A stretch of 64,000 nt of DNA, from positions 136,889 to 200,888 of the forward strand of contig JAKCDU010000001.1 of NCBI GenBank assembly GCA_021838445.1. The letters are read 5' to 3'. The translations under genes were made by a program, and so were the position numbers. Source of the DNA: Actinomycetes bacterium. Lineage in GTDB: Bacteria; Actinomycetota; Acidimicrobiia; Acidimicrobiales; Palsa-688. The notes beneath the pieces are model-generated. The model was not told the origin of the DNA and did not search any database. It saw only the letters and a program-made list of their open reading frames with translations. How positions within the stretch are numbered: position 1 is the stretch's first letter; each line of letters opens with the position of its first letter. Below, one piece after another: positions 8,875 through 18,127 of the stretch.

Positions 8875-10173
8875 TCACCGGAAAGTGCGCGCCGTGTCCA
8901 GCCCGTCGCGCAGCAGGTCCCGACCGCGGACGCGGTGGCGGCGCAGGCTCCGCCAGATGATGCGCAGCAGCCCCGGCTTGGGCTCGGGGTTGGTCACGGT
9001 GAACAGCTCTTCGGCGATGTCGCCGAGAACCTTGGTGTACTGGGTCTGCATGCGGTCGGACAGGACCAGTTGCGGAGCCAGGCGCAGCCGCTTGTGGTCG
9101 CGTAGGACGAAGGATCTCTCCAGGGCCTGACGGTAGGAGCCCAGCCCGGCGGTGCTGACGTCGCCGGCCGCGACCGCCTCGGCGGCGGCCCGGCCCGCGG
9201 CCAAGCCTGCCCCGATGGCGAAGTTCACCCCCTCCAGCCATATGCCCGCGGCAAGGGTCATGGCCGCCGCGTCGCCGGCTACGAGGAGTCCGTCGGCTGC
9301 CAACGGGGGCATGGTCGAGTAGCCGCCCTCGGGGATGAGATGGGCCGAGTACTCCTTGAGAAACGCCCCCTTCAGATAGGGGGCGATGGCCGGGTGGGCC
9401 TTGAAACCGGCGATCAGCTCCTCGGGCCGCCGTCGGGAGGCGGCCAGTTCCTCGAGGCTGACGACCACGCCGACGCTCAACGAGTCCCGGTTGGTGTAGA
9501 GGAATCCGCCGCCGGCCACCCCGGAGGTACCGCCCACCGCTTCGATGTCGAGGCCCTCGTGGGGGCCCAGCCCGAAGCGGTCCTCGATGACCTCGGCCGG
9601 CAGGGCCAGCACCTCCTTGGCCCCGAGGGTCACGTGGGCGGCGTCAGCGCGGGCCATCAGGCCCGCCTCCTTGGCGAGGAAGGAGTTGACCCCGTCGCAG
9701 GCGATCACCACCCGGGCCCGGAGGTCGCCGTCGGGCCGGTCGGTCCGCACCCCGCACACCCGGCCCGACGCGTCGCGCAACAGACCGGTGGCCACCGTCG
9801 AGGTGAGCAGCCGGGCGCCGGCGTCGACGGCGTGGCCGGCCAGCCAGCTGTCGAAGTCGGCCCGCAGGACGGTCATGCCGTTGTAGGGCTCCCGCCCCCA
9901 GGCCTGGGAACGCAGATCCAGCGTGACCGCCTGGGTGTCGGTCAGGATCATCGTCGAGCGGCGCACCACCCAACGCTGGACGGGCACCTCCTCCCACCAC
10001 CGGGGGATGACCTCGTCGAGGATGCGCCCGTAGACCACCCCGCCGTAGACGTTCTTCGAGCCGGGGAACGGTCCCCGCTCGACCATCACCACCGAGCGGC
10101 CGGCCCGGGCCAGGGCCAGGGCCGCCGCCGAACCGGCCGGACCGGCGCCGACCACCACGGCGTCGAAGGTCAC
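8875..10173 (-). CDS. FixC-like FAD-dependent oxidoreductase (ETF-quinone oxidoreductase family)
   Basis: VTFDAVVVGAGPAGSAAALALARAGRSVVMVERGPFPGSKNVYGGVVYGR; LVAGDAAAMTLAAGIWLEGVNFAIGAG. GTG 10173 overlaps etfA stop. Confidence 0.87.
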   Translation of the reverse strand: MTFDAVVVGAGPAGSAAALALARAGRSVVMVERGPFPGSKNVYGGVVYGRILDEVIPRWWEEVPVQRWVVRRSTMILTDTQAVTLDLRSQAWGREPYNGMTVLRADFDSWLAGHAVDAGARLLTSTVATGLLRDASGRVCGVRTDRPDGDLRARVVIACDGVNSFLAKEAGLMARADAAHVTLGAKEVLALPAEVIEDRFGLGPHEGLDIEAVGGTSGVAGGGFLYTNRDSLSVGVVVSLEELAASRRRPEELIAGFKAHPAIAPYLKGAFLKEYSAHLIPEGGYSTMPPLAADGLLVAGDAAAMTLAAGIWLEGVNFAIGAGLAAGRAAAEAVAAGDVSTAGLGSYRQALERSFVLRDHKRLRLAPQLVLSDRMQTQYTKVLGDIAEELFTVTNPEPKPGLLRIIWRSLRRHRVRGRDLLRDGLDTARTFR

Positions 10174-11231
10174 CCCTGCAGCTCCTTCAGTTCCGTCCAA
10201 GCCTCGAGCTCCTTCAGTTGGTCGGGCACGGCCACGTCGAGCCGGTGGGCCAGCTCCACCAGCAGCCCGGTGGCGTCGGTGACCAGGCCCAGCTCGGCCA
10301 GGCCGGTCATCGGGCAGGAAGGGTCCAGGTTGACGCTGACCACGCACTCGGGGTCGCCGATGCCGCCGATGTGCTGGCTGGCCCCCGAGATGCCGAGGGC
10401 CACGTACAGATCCGGTTGCAGGGTCACCCCGGTCGTGCCGATCTGGCGGTCGTATCCGGCCCATCCGGCGTCGGTGACCACCCGGGTCGCTCCCGCTGAG
10501 GCGCCGAGGGCGGCGGCCACCTCGGTCAGCAGGGCGAATACCGCCCGCCCCACCCGGTCGTCGGACCCGGCCGGCACCAGGCCCGCTCCGCCGGCCAGGA
10601 CCCGGTGGGCGTCGCTCAGATCCATCGTCGCCGGGTCGGGCTCGACCAACGCCACGCTGCGCACCGAGCCGGGGCCGGGAGCCGGAGGCCCGACGGCCAG
10701 GGCCCGTACGACGGCGTCCGGCTGGGCTGTGGCGGCGCCTGGGGGACTCGGCGCCGGGGGCCCCGGCCACAGAGTGGCCACCGCCGACCCGGCCATGGTG
10801 ACGGCCACCAGAATCCGCCCGTCGATGCGGAGCAGGTCGGCTTCCAGGCGCTCGCCATCGACGGCCAGGCGGGCCGCGCCGGCGAGCAGCGGCCGAGCCA
10901 GGCACGCCGCCAGGCGGGGGGCCAGGTCCCGCCCGTCGGGGGAGGCCGGCAGGATCACCAGGCGGCAGCCGGCGAGGGAAGGGGCCAGCTGAGCGGCCAG
11001 GCGCCCCGGGTCGGTCACGGTCTCGGCCCAGTGCACCAGGCGGGCGCCTTCGATCGCCGCCGCCGTCTCGGGGCCGACCCCGCTGCCCACGACGACGGCG
11101 TGGCCACCGGCCTCGGCGACGGCCGGCGCCCAGCCGTAGGGGAGGCGGCCGTCCCGGGCCACGATCACCGCCACCGCAGGGGAATCGGGTGTCGACCTGG
11201 ACAGGGGTGCGCCCCCGTCGGCGTCGGTCAC
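10170..11231 (-). CDS. electron transfer flavoprotein alpha subunit-like
   Basis: C-terminal FAD domain VTDAGWAGYDRQIGTTGVTLQPDLYVALGISGASQHIGGIGDPECVVSVNLDPSCPMTGLAELGLVTDA. Confidence 0.85.
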   Translation of the reverse strand: MTDADGGAPLSRSTPDSPAVAVIVARDGRLPYGWAPAVAEAGGHAVVVGSGVGPETAAAIEGARLVHWAETVTDPGRLAAQLAPSLAGCRLVILPASPDGRDLAPRLAACLARPLLAGAARLAVDGERLEADLLRIDGRILVAVTMAGSAVATLWPGPPAPSPPGAATAQPDAVVRALAVGPPAPGPGSVRSVALVEPDPATMDLSDAHRVLAGGAGLVPAGSDDRVGRAVFALLTEVAAALGASAGATRVVTDAGWAGYDRQIGTTGVTLQPDLYVALGISGASQHIGGIGDPECVVSVNLDPSCPMTGLAELGLVTDATGLLVELAHRLDVAVPDQLKELEAWTELKELQG

Positions 11232-13213
11232 AGGCCCACCGCCACCCGGTGGCCCTCCACCACTGCGGCGTGGGCCCGGCGGGGGGCCAGGCAGTCGCCG
11301 ATGCGGTGGATGGCGGCGTCGAGACCCCACCCATTGAGGGCGTGCCACAGCTCGTCGTCGGGTTGCTGGTGACCGGCCACGACCACCCATTCGCAGGGCA
11401 CGGTCCGGTCGGTGCCCGTCGGGTGGTGCTGCAGCGTCAGCACCAGGGGGGAGCCGGCGCCGGACCCGACGCCCATGGGCACCAGGTCCGTCGACTGGCG
11501 AATACCCCGGGCGTGGGCCCGTACGTTCCACGTCTCGAGGTCGAGGGTGATCCCGAGGTCCTGGCCGACCACCATGCCGTTGGTGGTGATCTCCACCCGG
11601 CACCCCCGGTCGGCGAGCAGTTCAGCCACGGAGGTGGCCTGGTGGAAGCCCAGCTCGTCGACCACCACCACCGTGCCCGTCGGCGCCGCCCGCCCCTCCA
11701 GCACGTCGCGCACGTCGACGACGCTCGGGAACTCGTCGGGCGACCCGGCCCACCACGGTCGGACCGGGCGGGCTCCCGTCGCCACGATCACCGCGTCGGG
11801 ACGCAGCTCGGCGACGGTGGCCGGCTGGGCTGCGCAGCCGGTGCGCACGTCGACCCCCAACCGGGCCACGGCGGCCACCAGGTTGCGGGTTATGTCGAGC
11901 AGTTCGGCGCGTGACGGGACGCTGGCGGCGACGGGGATCTGACCGCCGAGGCGGGTGCTGCGCTCCAGCAGGGTCACGTGATGGCCCCGTTCGGCCGAGC
12001 TCACTGCGGCCTGCAGACCGGCCGGCCCCCCTCCCACCACCACGACCCGGCGCCGGGCCCGGGGGGGTGCCACCGAGGCGGTCACCGACTCCCGACCCGT
12101 CCTCGGGTTCTCGATGCAGCCCAACCAGCGGTTGAGGCCCATGCGGCCCACGCACTCCTGGTTGCACGACAGGCAGGTCCGGATCTGCTCGGCGTGACCG
12201 GAGCGGGCCTTGGCCGTGAAATCCGGATCGGCGATCTGGCCTCTCACTACCCCCACCAGGTCGCACTGGCCTTCGGCCAGGGCCCGGTCGGCCTGCAGGG
12301 GGTCCTTGAATCGGCCCACCCCGACGACCGGCAGGGACACCGCCTGGCGGATGGCGCTCGGTATGAACATGGCGTACCCGGGGGGGATCTGCATCGACGC
12401 CTCGATCATGTAGAGAGTGGCGGTGGCCACCCCGATGGAGGTGTTGATGTAGTCGACCTGCCCGGTCGCCTCCACGAAGCGGGCCACCTCCACTGCGTCG
12501 GCGATGGTGGTGCCCCCCTCGATCAGTTCGTCGCCGCACAATCTGACCCCGAGCACGGGGCGGGGCCCCACCGCCTGGCGCACCGCGTCGACGATCTCGA
12601 GCAGCAATCGGGCCCGGTTGGGAAGTGACCCTCCGTAGGCGTCGGTGCGCCGGTTGGTGGCAGGGGACAGGAACCCGCGCACGATCGACGAGTGAGAGCA
12701 CTGCAGCTCTATCCCGTCGAAGCCCCCCCGCAGGCAGTGCTCGGCGACCTTGGCGTAGCCGGCGACGATCTCGGCTATCTCGCGGGCCTCCACCGCCTTG
12801 GGCACCTCACGGAACAACGGGTCGGGGACCGGCGAGGGGGCCCAAACCGGCAGGCGGGTGTACATGCTCGAGGCTTGGCCCCCGTTGTGGTTGATCTGGG
12901 CCAGGATCGGGACGTCATGGGCGTGGACGGCTTCGGTGATGCGCCGGTAGCCGGGGATCACGTCCTCGTGGAAGCCGTGGATCAGCTTCTCGTAGGGCCA
13001 GTCGGTGGGGTGGGTGGAGTGCTCCTCGGTGATGATGAGCCCCGCCCCGCCGGCGGCCCGCGCCGCGTAGTAGGCCGCGTGCTGCTCGCTCGGGCGGCCG
13101 TCCTGGGTGGCGTAGTTGGTGAGATGGGCGGAGAACACCACCCGGTTGCGCAATGTGAGCGAGCCGACCCGCAGCGGGCTGAACAGGTGCCGGTAGCGGC
13201 TTCCCCCGCTCAC
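11228..13213 (-). CDS. FadH/OYE family flavin oxidoreductase (mycofactocin system type suspected), paralog 1
   Basis: N-terminal OYE barrel (LFSPLRVGSLTLRNRVVFSAHLTNYA), 4Fe-4S CLSCNQECVGRMGLNRWLGCIENP, C-terminal VVVVGGGPAGLQAAVSSAERGHHVTLLE. Confidence 0.85.
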   Translation of the reverse strand: MSGGSRYRHLFSPLRVGSLTLRNRVVFSAHLTNYATQDGRPSEQHAAYYAARAAGGAGLIITEEHSTHPTDWPYEKLIHGFHEDVIPGYRRITEAVHAHDVPILAQINHNGGQASSMYTRLPVWAPSPVPDPLFREVPKAVEAREIAEIVAGYAKVAEHCLRGGFDGIELQCSHSSIVRGFLSPATNRRTDAYGGSLPNRARLLLEIVDAVRQAVGPRPVLGVRLCGDELIEGGTTIADAVEVARFVEATGQVDYINTSIGVATATLYMIEASMQIPPGYAMFIPSAIRQAVSLPVVGVGRFKDPLQADRALAEGQCDLVGVVRGQIADPDFTAKARSGHAEQIRTCLSCNQECVGRMGLNRWLGCIENPRTGRESVTASVAPPRARRRVVVVGGGPAGLQAAVSSAERGHHVTLLERSTRLGGQIPVAASVPSRAELLDITRNLVAAVARLGVDVRTGCAAQPATVAELRPDAVIVATGARPVRPWWAGSPDEFPSVVDVRDVLEGRAAPTGTVVVVDELGFHQATSVAELLADRGCRVEITTNGMVVGQDLGITLDLETWNVRAHARGIRQSTDLVPMGVGSGAGSPLVLTLQHHPTGTDRTVPCEWVVVAGHQQPDDELWHALNGWGLDAAIHRIGDCLAPRRAHAAVVEGHRVAVGL

Positions 13214-15402
13214 CGGCGCGTCGCTCCGAGGATCGGGCCGGGCCCGGCGTCTGAGGGGCCGGCGTCAGCGGGGTCGGCGGCCGGCCCGGTGCTCCCGCGG
13301 GGGCCGTCACGGTCGGCCCAAGTGGTAGCGGCGCTGGTGGTGGAGGCGCCAGGGGTGGCCTCTTGGGCCTGGGCCGACGCGGTGGCCCAACCGAGGAGGC
13401 GCAGGGCCACCCGGCGGCCCTCCAGGACGGCCTCCAGCGCCGATCGGGGGGCCACGCAGTCGCCGGCACGGGCGAATCCGGGGTCGCCCACGGCCTGGTA
13501 GAGAGCCTCGTCGGGCAGGCGGTGGCCGCAGTCGATCACCGCCGCCGCCGGCACCTCGGAAGCCTCCGCGGTCCAGCAGTCCTCGATGTGCACCGACTCC
13601 GGCCCGATCGAGCGGACCAGGCTGCGCAGCCGCCGCTGCACCCCGGCCCGCTGCAGGCGGCCGTTGGCATCGGCGAGGTCGCCGGTGCGCGACAGCTGGG
13701 TCCCGGCTACCGGGTCGGGCGAGATCAGCGTCACGTGGCGCTGGTGGTCGGTGGCCAACCACTCGGCCAGGTTGACCGCTACGGCGTCACCGACGGGGTC
13801 GATCACCGCCACTGGCCCCTCGGGGAGAGCGCCGGGGTTGCCGAGCACGGCCAGGGGGTCGAGCACCGGCAGGGCGGCGGCAGGGTAGCGGTCGGCGACG
13901 GGACGGGCCCCGGTGGCCAGGACCACCTGCCACCCGTCGCGTCGGGCCCGGGAGAGCATCTCGGCATCGGCCTCGACTCCGGTATCGATGGCCAACCCGA
14001 GGCGGTGGGCCTCGGCGGCCAGCCACTCGGAGATCGAGCCGAGGCGCTCCCGGCCCGGCCCCACGGCGGCCCGCAGCAGCGTGCCACCGAGCTCCTGGCG
14101 GCGCTCCACCACCCTCACCTTCCGGCCCCCTCGGGCCAGGACGGTCGCGCACTCGAGGCCTGCCGGTCCCGCTCCGACCACTAGTACCGGTGGCCCCGAG
14201 GAAGCCTCTAGGCCGGAAGCGCCGGAAGCGCCGGGATCGCCGAGGTGGCCCGGCGGCGGGTCGGCGGGCGTCGAGTCGGCGGCCGCCGCCAGGGCCGGTT
14301 CGTTGGCCTCGTGACCACTGGCGGGATCCACGACACACGAAACGATGGGGTTGCGGGGATCTCTCACCCGGCAGGCCTGGTTGCAGAGAAGGCAGGGCCT
14401 GATCGTCTCGGGCCGACCGTGGCGCAGCTTCTCGACCAGGCGGGCGTCGGCCATCAGCGCCCTGGTCATCTCCACCAGGTCACACACCCCCGCCTCGAGC
14501 GCCGCCGAGGCCCGCCCCGGGTCGACGACGCTGCCCTGCAGTACCACCGGCACGTCGCCGGCCACCGCTCGCACAGCCTGGCAGAGGTCCCAGTTGAAGC
14601 ATTCGGGGATGTGGGCGTCGGGGCGGTAGGCGCTGGTCGAGAAGGGTCCGGCCTTGATCACCGTCAACATGTCCACCACGCCCCAGCCGGTGATCGCCGC
14701 CACCGTCTGCGTGGCCTGCTCGGGGGTGATGCCGGCCCACGGGGCCAGTTCGTCGCAGGAGAGGCGCAGCGCCACGACGAAGTCGGAGCCGACCCGCCGG
14801 CGGACCTCCTCCAGCACCAGCCGGATCATGAGCAGACGGTCCTGGCCGAAGCGGTCGGAGCGCTGATTGGTCAGCCCGGACAGGAACTGACGCAGGAGCG
14901 ACCACGCCCCGGCGTCTATCTCCACCCCGGCCAGTCCGCTGCCGCGGGCCAGGACGGCGGCGTCACCGAAGGCGTCCACGATCTGCTGTATGCCGTCCTC
15001 GTCGAGCGCCGCCGGTGGCTCCCTGGTGACGACGTCGGCGACGGGGGAGGGCGCCCACATGACCTCCTGCGAGTAGGCACTGCTGCCCTGGCTGCCTGAA
15101 TGCCCCAGCCCGGCCAGCACCAAAGTGGACCACGGGGCGCAGGCCTTCGCTACCGCTTCCCAACCCTGCGGGCAGGCCGCGGCCAGCGGCGCCCGCTCGT
15201 AGGGCCAGTCGTTGGCCGTCACCGAGGCCGTCTCGGTGACGATCACCCCGGCCCCTCCGGCGGCCCGTCTGCGGTAGTAGGCGGCGTGGCGGTCGGAGAT
15301 GGCCCGACCGCGGGCCAGGTTGGTCTCGTGGGGGCCGAACACCAGACGGGAGGGCGCGCCGTGCCCACCGACCGCCACCGGGTCGACGACGTTCGGGCTC
15401 AA
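13210..15402 (-). CDS. FadH/OYE family flavin oxidoreductase (mycofactocin system type suspected), paralog 2
   Basis: OYE barrel, 4Fe-4S CLLCNQACRVRDPRNPIVSCVVDP, PVLVVGAGPAGLECATVLARGGRKVRVVER; TTG 15402 overlaps the LOG stop. Confidence 0.83.
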   Translation of the reverse strand: MSPNVVDPVAVGGHGAPSRLVFGPHETNLARGRAISDRHAAYYRRRAAGGAGVIVTETASVTANDWPYERAPLAAACPQGWEAVAKACAPWSTLVLAGLGHSGSQGSSAYSQEVMWAPSPVADVVTREPPAALDEDGIQQIVDAFGDAAVLARGSGLAGVEIDAGAWSLLRQFLSGLTNQRSDRFGQDRLLMIRLVLEEVRRRVGSDFVVALRLSCDELAPWAGITPEQATQTVAAITGWGVVDMLTVIKAGPFSTSAYRPDAHIPECFNWDLCQAVRAVAGDVPVVLQGSVVDPGRASAALEAGVCDLVEMTRALMADARLVEKLRHGRPETIRPCLLCNQACRVRDPRNPIVSCVVDPASGHEANEPALAAAADSTPADPPPGHLGDPGASGASGLEASSGPPVLVVGAGPAGLECATVLARGGRKVRVVERRQELGGTLLRAAVGPGRERLGSISEWLAAEAHRLGLAIDTGVEADAEMLSRARRDGWQVVLATGARPVADRYPAAALPVLDPLAVLGNPGALPEGPVAVIDPVGDAVAVNLAEWLATDHQRHVTLISPDPVAGTQLSRTGDLADANGRLQRAGVQRRLRSLVRSIGPESVHIEDCWTAEASEVPAAAVIDCGHRLPDEALYQAVGDPGFARAGDCVAPRSALEAVLEGRRVALRLLGWATASAQAQEATPGASTTSAATTWADRDGPRGSTGPAADPADAGPSDAGPGPILGATRR

Positions 15403-16439
15403 GGCCGGGACACCTCCACCTCCGGCGGGGCGCTGTCGAGGCGGTTCAGGGCGTCGATGAGCTGGCGCAGCCGCGAGTACGAGAAGCGGTCGAAGCGCAG
15501 GGCGACACGCGGCAGATGGGGGAAGTCGTCGCTGCGCCGCTCGGCCGGTAGGGGACCGTCGAGCACCCGCAGGGGTCCGGTCATGATGTCGGAGAACTCC
15601 CCGGATAGTCGGGCCGCCTCGTCCTCGGTCGGTCGGCGCTCCAGGCGCAGTACCAGGGTGTCGCCCACCCAGCGCAGCGAGTGGTAGTTGCGGTAGAAGC
15701 CGAGCACCTCCGAGGCGGCGTCCTCCACCGTCTCGGCGATGGTGTAGAAGTGCTCGTCGCCGGGGCTGATCAGGCCCCGACTGCCCACCTGCTCGCGTAC
15801 GAAGTCCTCCCAGGCCCGCCAGTAGTGGTCACCGGGCGACTCGAGCAGGACGACCGGTGCCGGTTCGGCCTTACCCGTCTGGAGCAGCGTGAGCAGCTCG
15901 AAGGCCTCGTCCAGGGTGCCGAACCCGCCGGGCAGCACCGCGTAGGCGAAGGACTCCTTGATCAGCAGCAGTTTGCGGGTGAAGAAGTACTTCATGGAGA
16001 CCAGCTTCGGGTTGTCCCGGATGAAGTCGTTGGCCTCCTGCTCGAAGGGGAGCCTGATATTGATGCCGAAGGACTTGTCGGGGCCGGCGCCCTCCAGCCC
16101 GGCGGCCATGATCCCCGGGCCGGCCCCCGTCACTGTCGACCAGTCGTGACGGGCGAGCAGGGCGGCCAGGTCGCGGGCCTGGGCGTAGAGGGGGTCTGAC
16201 GGATGGGTCCGGGCCGAGCCGAACATGGTGATCTTGCGCTCGGTCTTGTACGGGGCGAACATGGCGAACGCCTCGGTCATCTCCTTGAGCGCGGCATTGG
16301 TGATCTTCAGGTCGAGCCGGTCGGTGCCGTTGGTGGCCAGGCGGACCACCGATTCGAGGATGTCGGTCAGCTGATCGCGGTTGGCCCGGACCTCGAGCGC
16401 GTCCAACAGGTCGCCGAAGCGGTCCCGGTGGTCATCCAT
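15399..16439 (-). CDS. LOG family protein (TIGR00730-like, lysine decarboxylase fold)
   Basis: ITMFGSARTHPSDPLYAQARDLAALLARHDWSTVTGAGPGIMAAGLEGAG...PGGFGTLDEAFELLTLLQTGK. Confidence 0.87.
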   Translation of the reverse strand: MDDHRDRFGDLLDALEVRANRDQLTDILESVVRLATNGTDRLDLKITNAALKEMTEAFAMFAPYKTERKITMFGSARTHPSDPLYAQARDLAALLARHDWSTVTGAGPGIMAAGLEGAGPDKSFGINIRLPFEQEANDFIRDNPKLVSMKYFFTRKLLLIKESFAYAVLPGGFGTLDEAFELLTLLQTGKAEPAPVVLLESPGDHYWRAWEDFVREQVGSRGLISPGDEHFYTIAETVEDAASEVLGFYRNYHSLRWVGDTLVLRLERRPTEDEAARLSGEFSDIMTGPLRVLDGPLPAERRSDDFPHLPRVALRFDRFSYSRLRQLIDALNRLDSAPPEVEVSRP

Positions 16440-17103
16440 CGACGGGGGCGGCCTCCCGGTCTACCAGCCAGACGACGTGGTCGGCGGCGACCCGGGAAGC
16501 GGGTAGGTCCTCTCCGCTCATCACCGCCTCCAGAGCGGCCCGCTTGGATGCTCCCGCCACGGTGAAGATGACCAGGCGGGAGCGGGAGATCCCCGAGAAG
16601 GTGAGGGTCATCCGCGGGTGCTTGTTGCGCCCCGAGGGGTCCTCGTTGAGCGCGACCAGCTGGCCGGGGTCGGCCTCGAGCGCGGGGGAGTCGGGGAAGA
16701 GCGAGGCGGTGTGGCCGTCGGGGCCCATTCCGAGGTGGACCACGTCGAGCTTGCCGATCTCGCCGAGTCGCAGCTGGTAGGCGTCGGGGCCCTCGTCGCA
16801 GGTCATCGGGTAGACGGCGTTGGCCGCCCCGACGCGCTCGAGGAGCGACTGGCGGCCGAGCAGTTGGTTGGAGTCCGGGTCGTCGGCGGGGACGCAGCGC
16901 TCGTCGCCCCAGTAGACGTTGACCGACAACCAGTCGATGCTGTCGGTGCTGTCCGCGGCCAGCCGCTCGTAGCAGGAGCGGGCGGTGCTGCCCCCCGACA
17001 GGGCGAAGCTGAATAGGTCGGTCCGACGCGACTGGTAGGCCGCTATGACCCGCCTGGCGAACTCGCCCGGCAGATCGTCCACGACGAACAACTCTCCATT
17101 CAC
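16432..17103 (-). CDS. pgl: 6-phosphogluconolactonase
   Basis: FALSGGSTARSCYERL, VYWGDERCVPADDPDSN, HLGMGPDGHTASLFPDSPAL; GTG start 17103. Confidence 0.9.
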   Translation of the reverse strand: MNGELFVVDDLPGEFARRVIAAYQSRRTDLFSFALSGGSTARSCYERLAADSTDSIDWLSVNVYWGDERCVPADDPDSNQLLGRQSLLERVGAANAVYPMTCDEGPDAYQLRLGEIGKLDVVHLGMGPDGHTASLFPDSPALEADPGQLVALNEDPSGRNKHPRMTLTFSGISRSRLVIFTVAGASKRAALEAVMSGEDLPASRVAADHVVWLVDREAAPVDG

Positions 17104-17143
17104 GCTGCAAACACTAGGAGATGGCGCAGCAGTTGAAGAATCC

Positions 17144-18127
17144 CTAGTCGGTGAGGGCGGTGGCGGCCGAGAGGGCCCGCTCCCAGATGGGGTCCGGCTG
17201 CAGGTGGGTGAGAGCGTCGGCCAGGGAGGTGGTGAAGGGGTCGTCGGGCAGCAGGCTCGTCGAACGCACCACGGGGGCTCCCGGCACCGTCGCCTCGCCG
17301 AGCACGATTCTCTGGCCCTCCACCCGCTCGACGGAGAAGGTGGCCTCCTCGTCGTTGCGGCGGGCCACGATGGATATGCCCACATGGCGGCTGTCCTGCA
17401 GCGAGATCCGCCGGGGCGACACGTCGGTCTGGGCCGTGAGCCAGCCGCCGAGCAGCCGGCGCGGACCTTCCTTGCCGCAGATTGAGATGTGCTCGATGGA
17501 GTCGAGCCAGGCCCGATGGGCGACCGGTTCGAACTGCCCGGCCAGAGTCTCTCGCCAAGGCAGGAGCCGGCTCCACGACAGGTCCACCACTGTCCGGCGG
17601 CGGGCCAGGGCCAGCAGGCTGCGCAGTTGGCCGGGGTCGGGGGTGTCGCGACTGTCGATCAGGATGGCGCTGGCGACCGACAGGAGCGGGTCGGAGGCTT
17701 CGGGGATGGAGTTGACGTACCAGACAGCCACCGGCAGGTCCGAGAGGGTGAACGCCTCCACCAGCGAGTCGAGGTGGCGGGCGGCCTGGCCGCCGATCTC
17801 CAACTGGACCTCCTCGAAGTTGACCCGGTTGTGCTCGCTGTCGAGGGCGTACAGCGTGGTGCGGGCGTCGAGGTGGGCCACCGAGTCGGGGTCGGGGCGC
17901 AGGATCACGATCCGGGCCGGGTGATGGCCGGCCAGGCTTCTCAGGGCCCCCGTGGCGCCATAGGCCTGGTCGTCGCCGGGAGCCACGGCGATGAGGGTCA
18001 TGACTGCGGTCCGCGCCGAGGAATGGTGGTCGCTCGACTGGTCCCGTAGGTCGGCGAGGGCCCCGACCACGTCGGACAGGCGCACCCCCTCCCCGGTCCA
18101 GTGATCGACCGCTAGGGGGTCCGCCAC
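17144..18127 (-). CDS. opcA: glucose-6-phosphate dehydrogenase assembly protein OpcA
   Basis: OpcA-like sequence (SSARTAVMTLIAVAPGDD, HPARIVILRPDPDS, LPVAVWYVN) directly after zwf; GTG start 18127. Confidence 0.88.
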   Translation of the reverse strand: MADPLAVDHWTGEGVRLSDVVGALADLRDQSSDHHSSARTAVMTLIAVAPGDDQAYGATGALRSLAGHHPARIVILRPDPDSVAHLDARTTLYALDSEHNRVNFEEVQLEIGGQAARHLDSLVEAFTLSDLPVAVWYVNSIPEASDPLLSVASAILIDSRDTPDPGQLRSLLALARRRTVVDLSWSRLLPWRETLAGQFEPVAHRAWLDSIEHISICGKEGPRRLLGGWLTAQTDVSPRRISLQDSRHVGISIVARRNDEEATFSVERVEGQRIVLGEATVPGAPVVRSTSLLPDDPFTTSLADALTHLQPDPIWERALSAATALTD

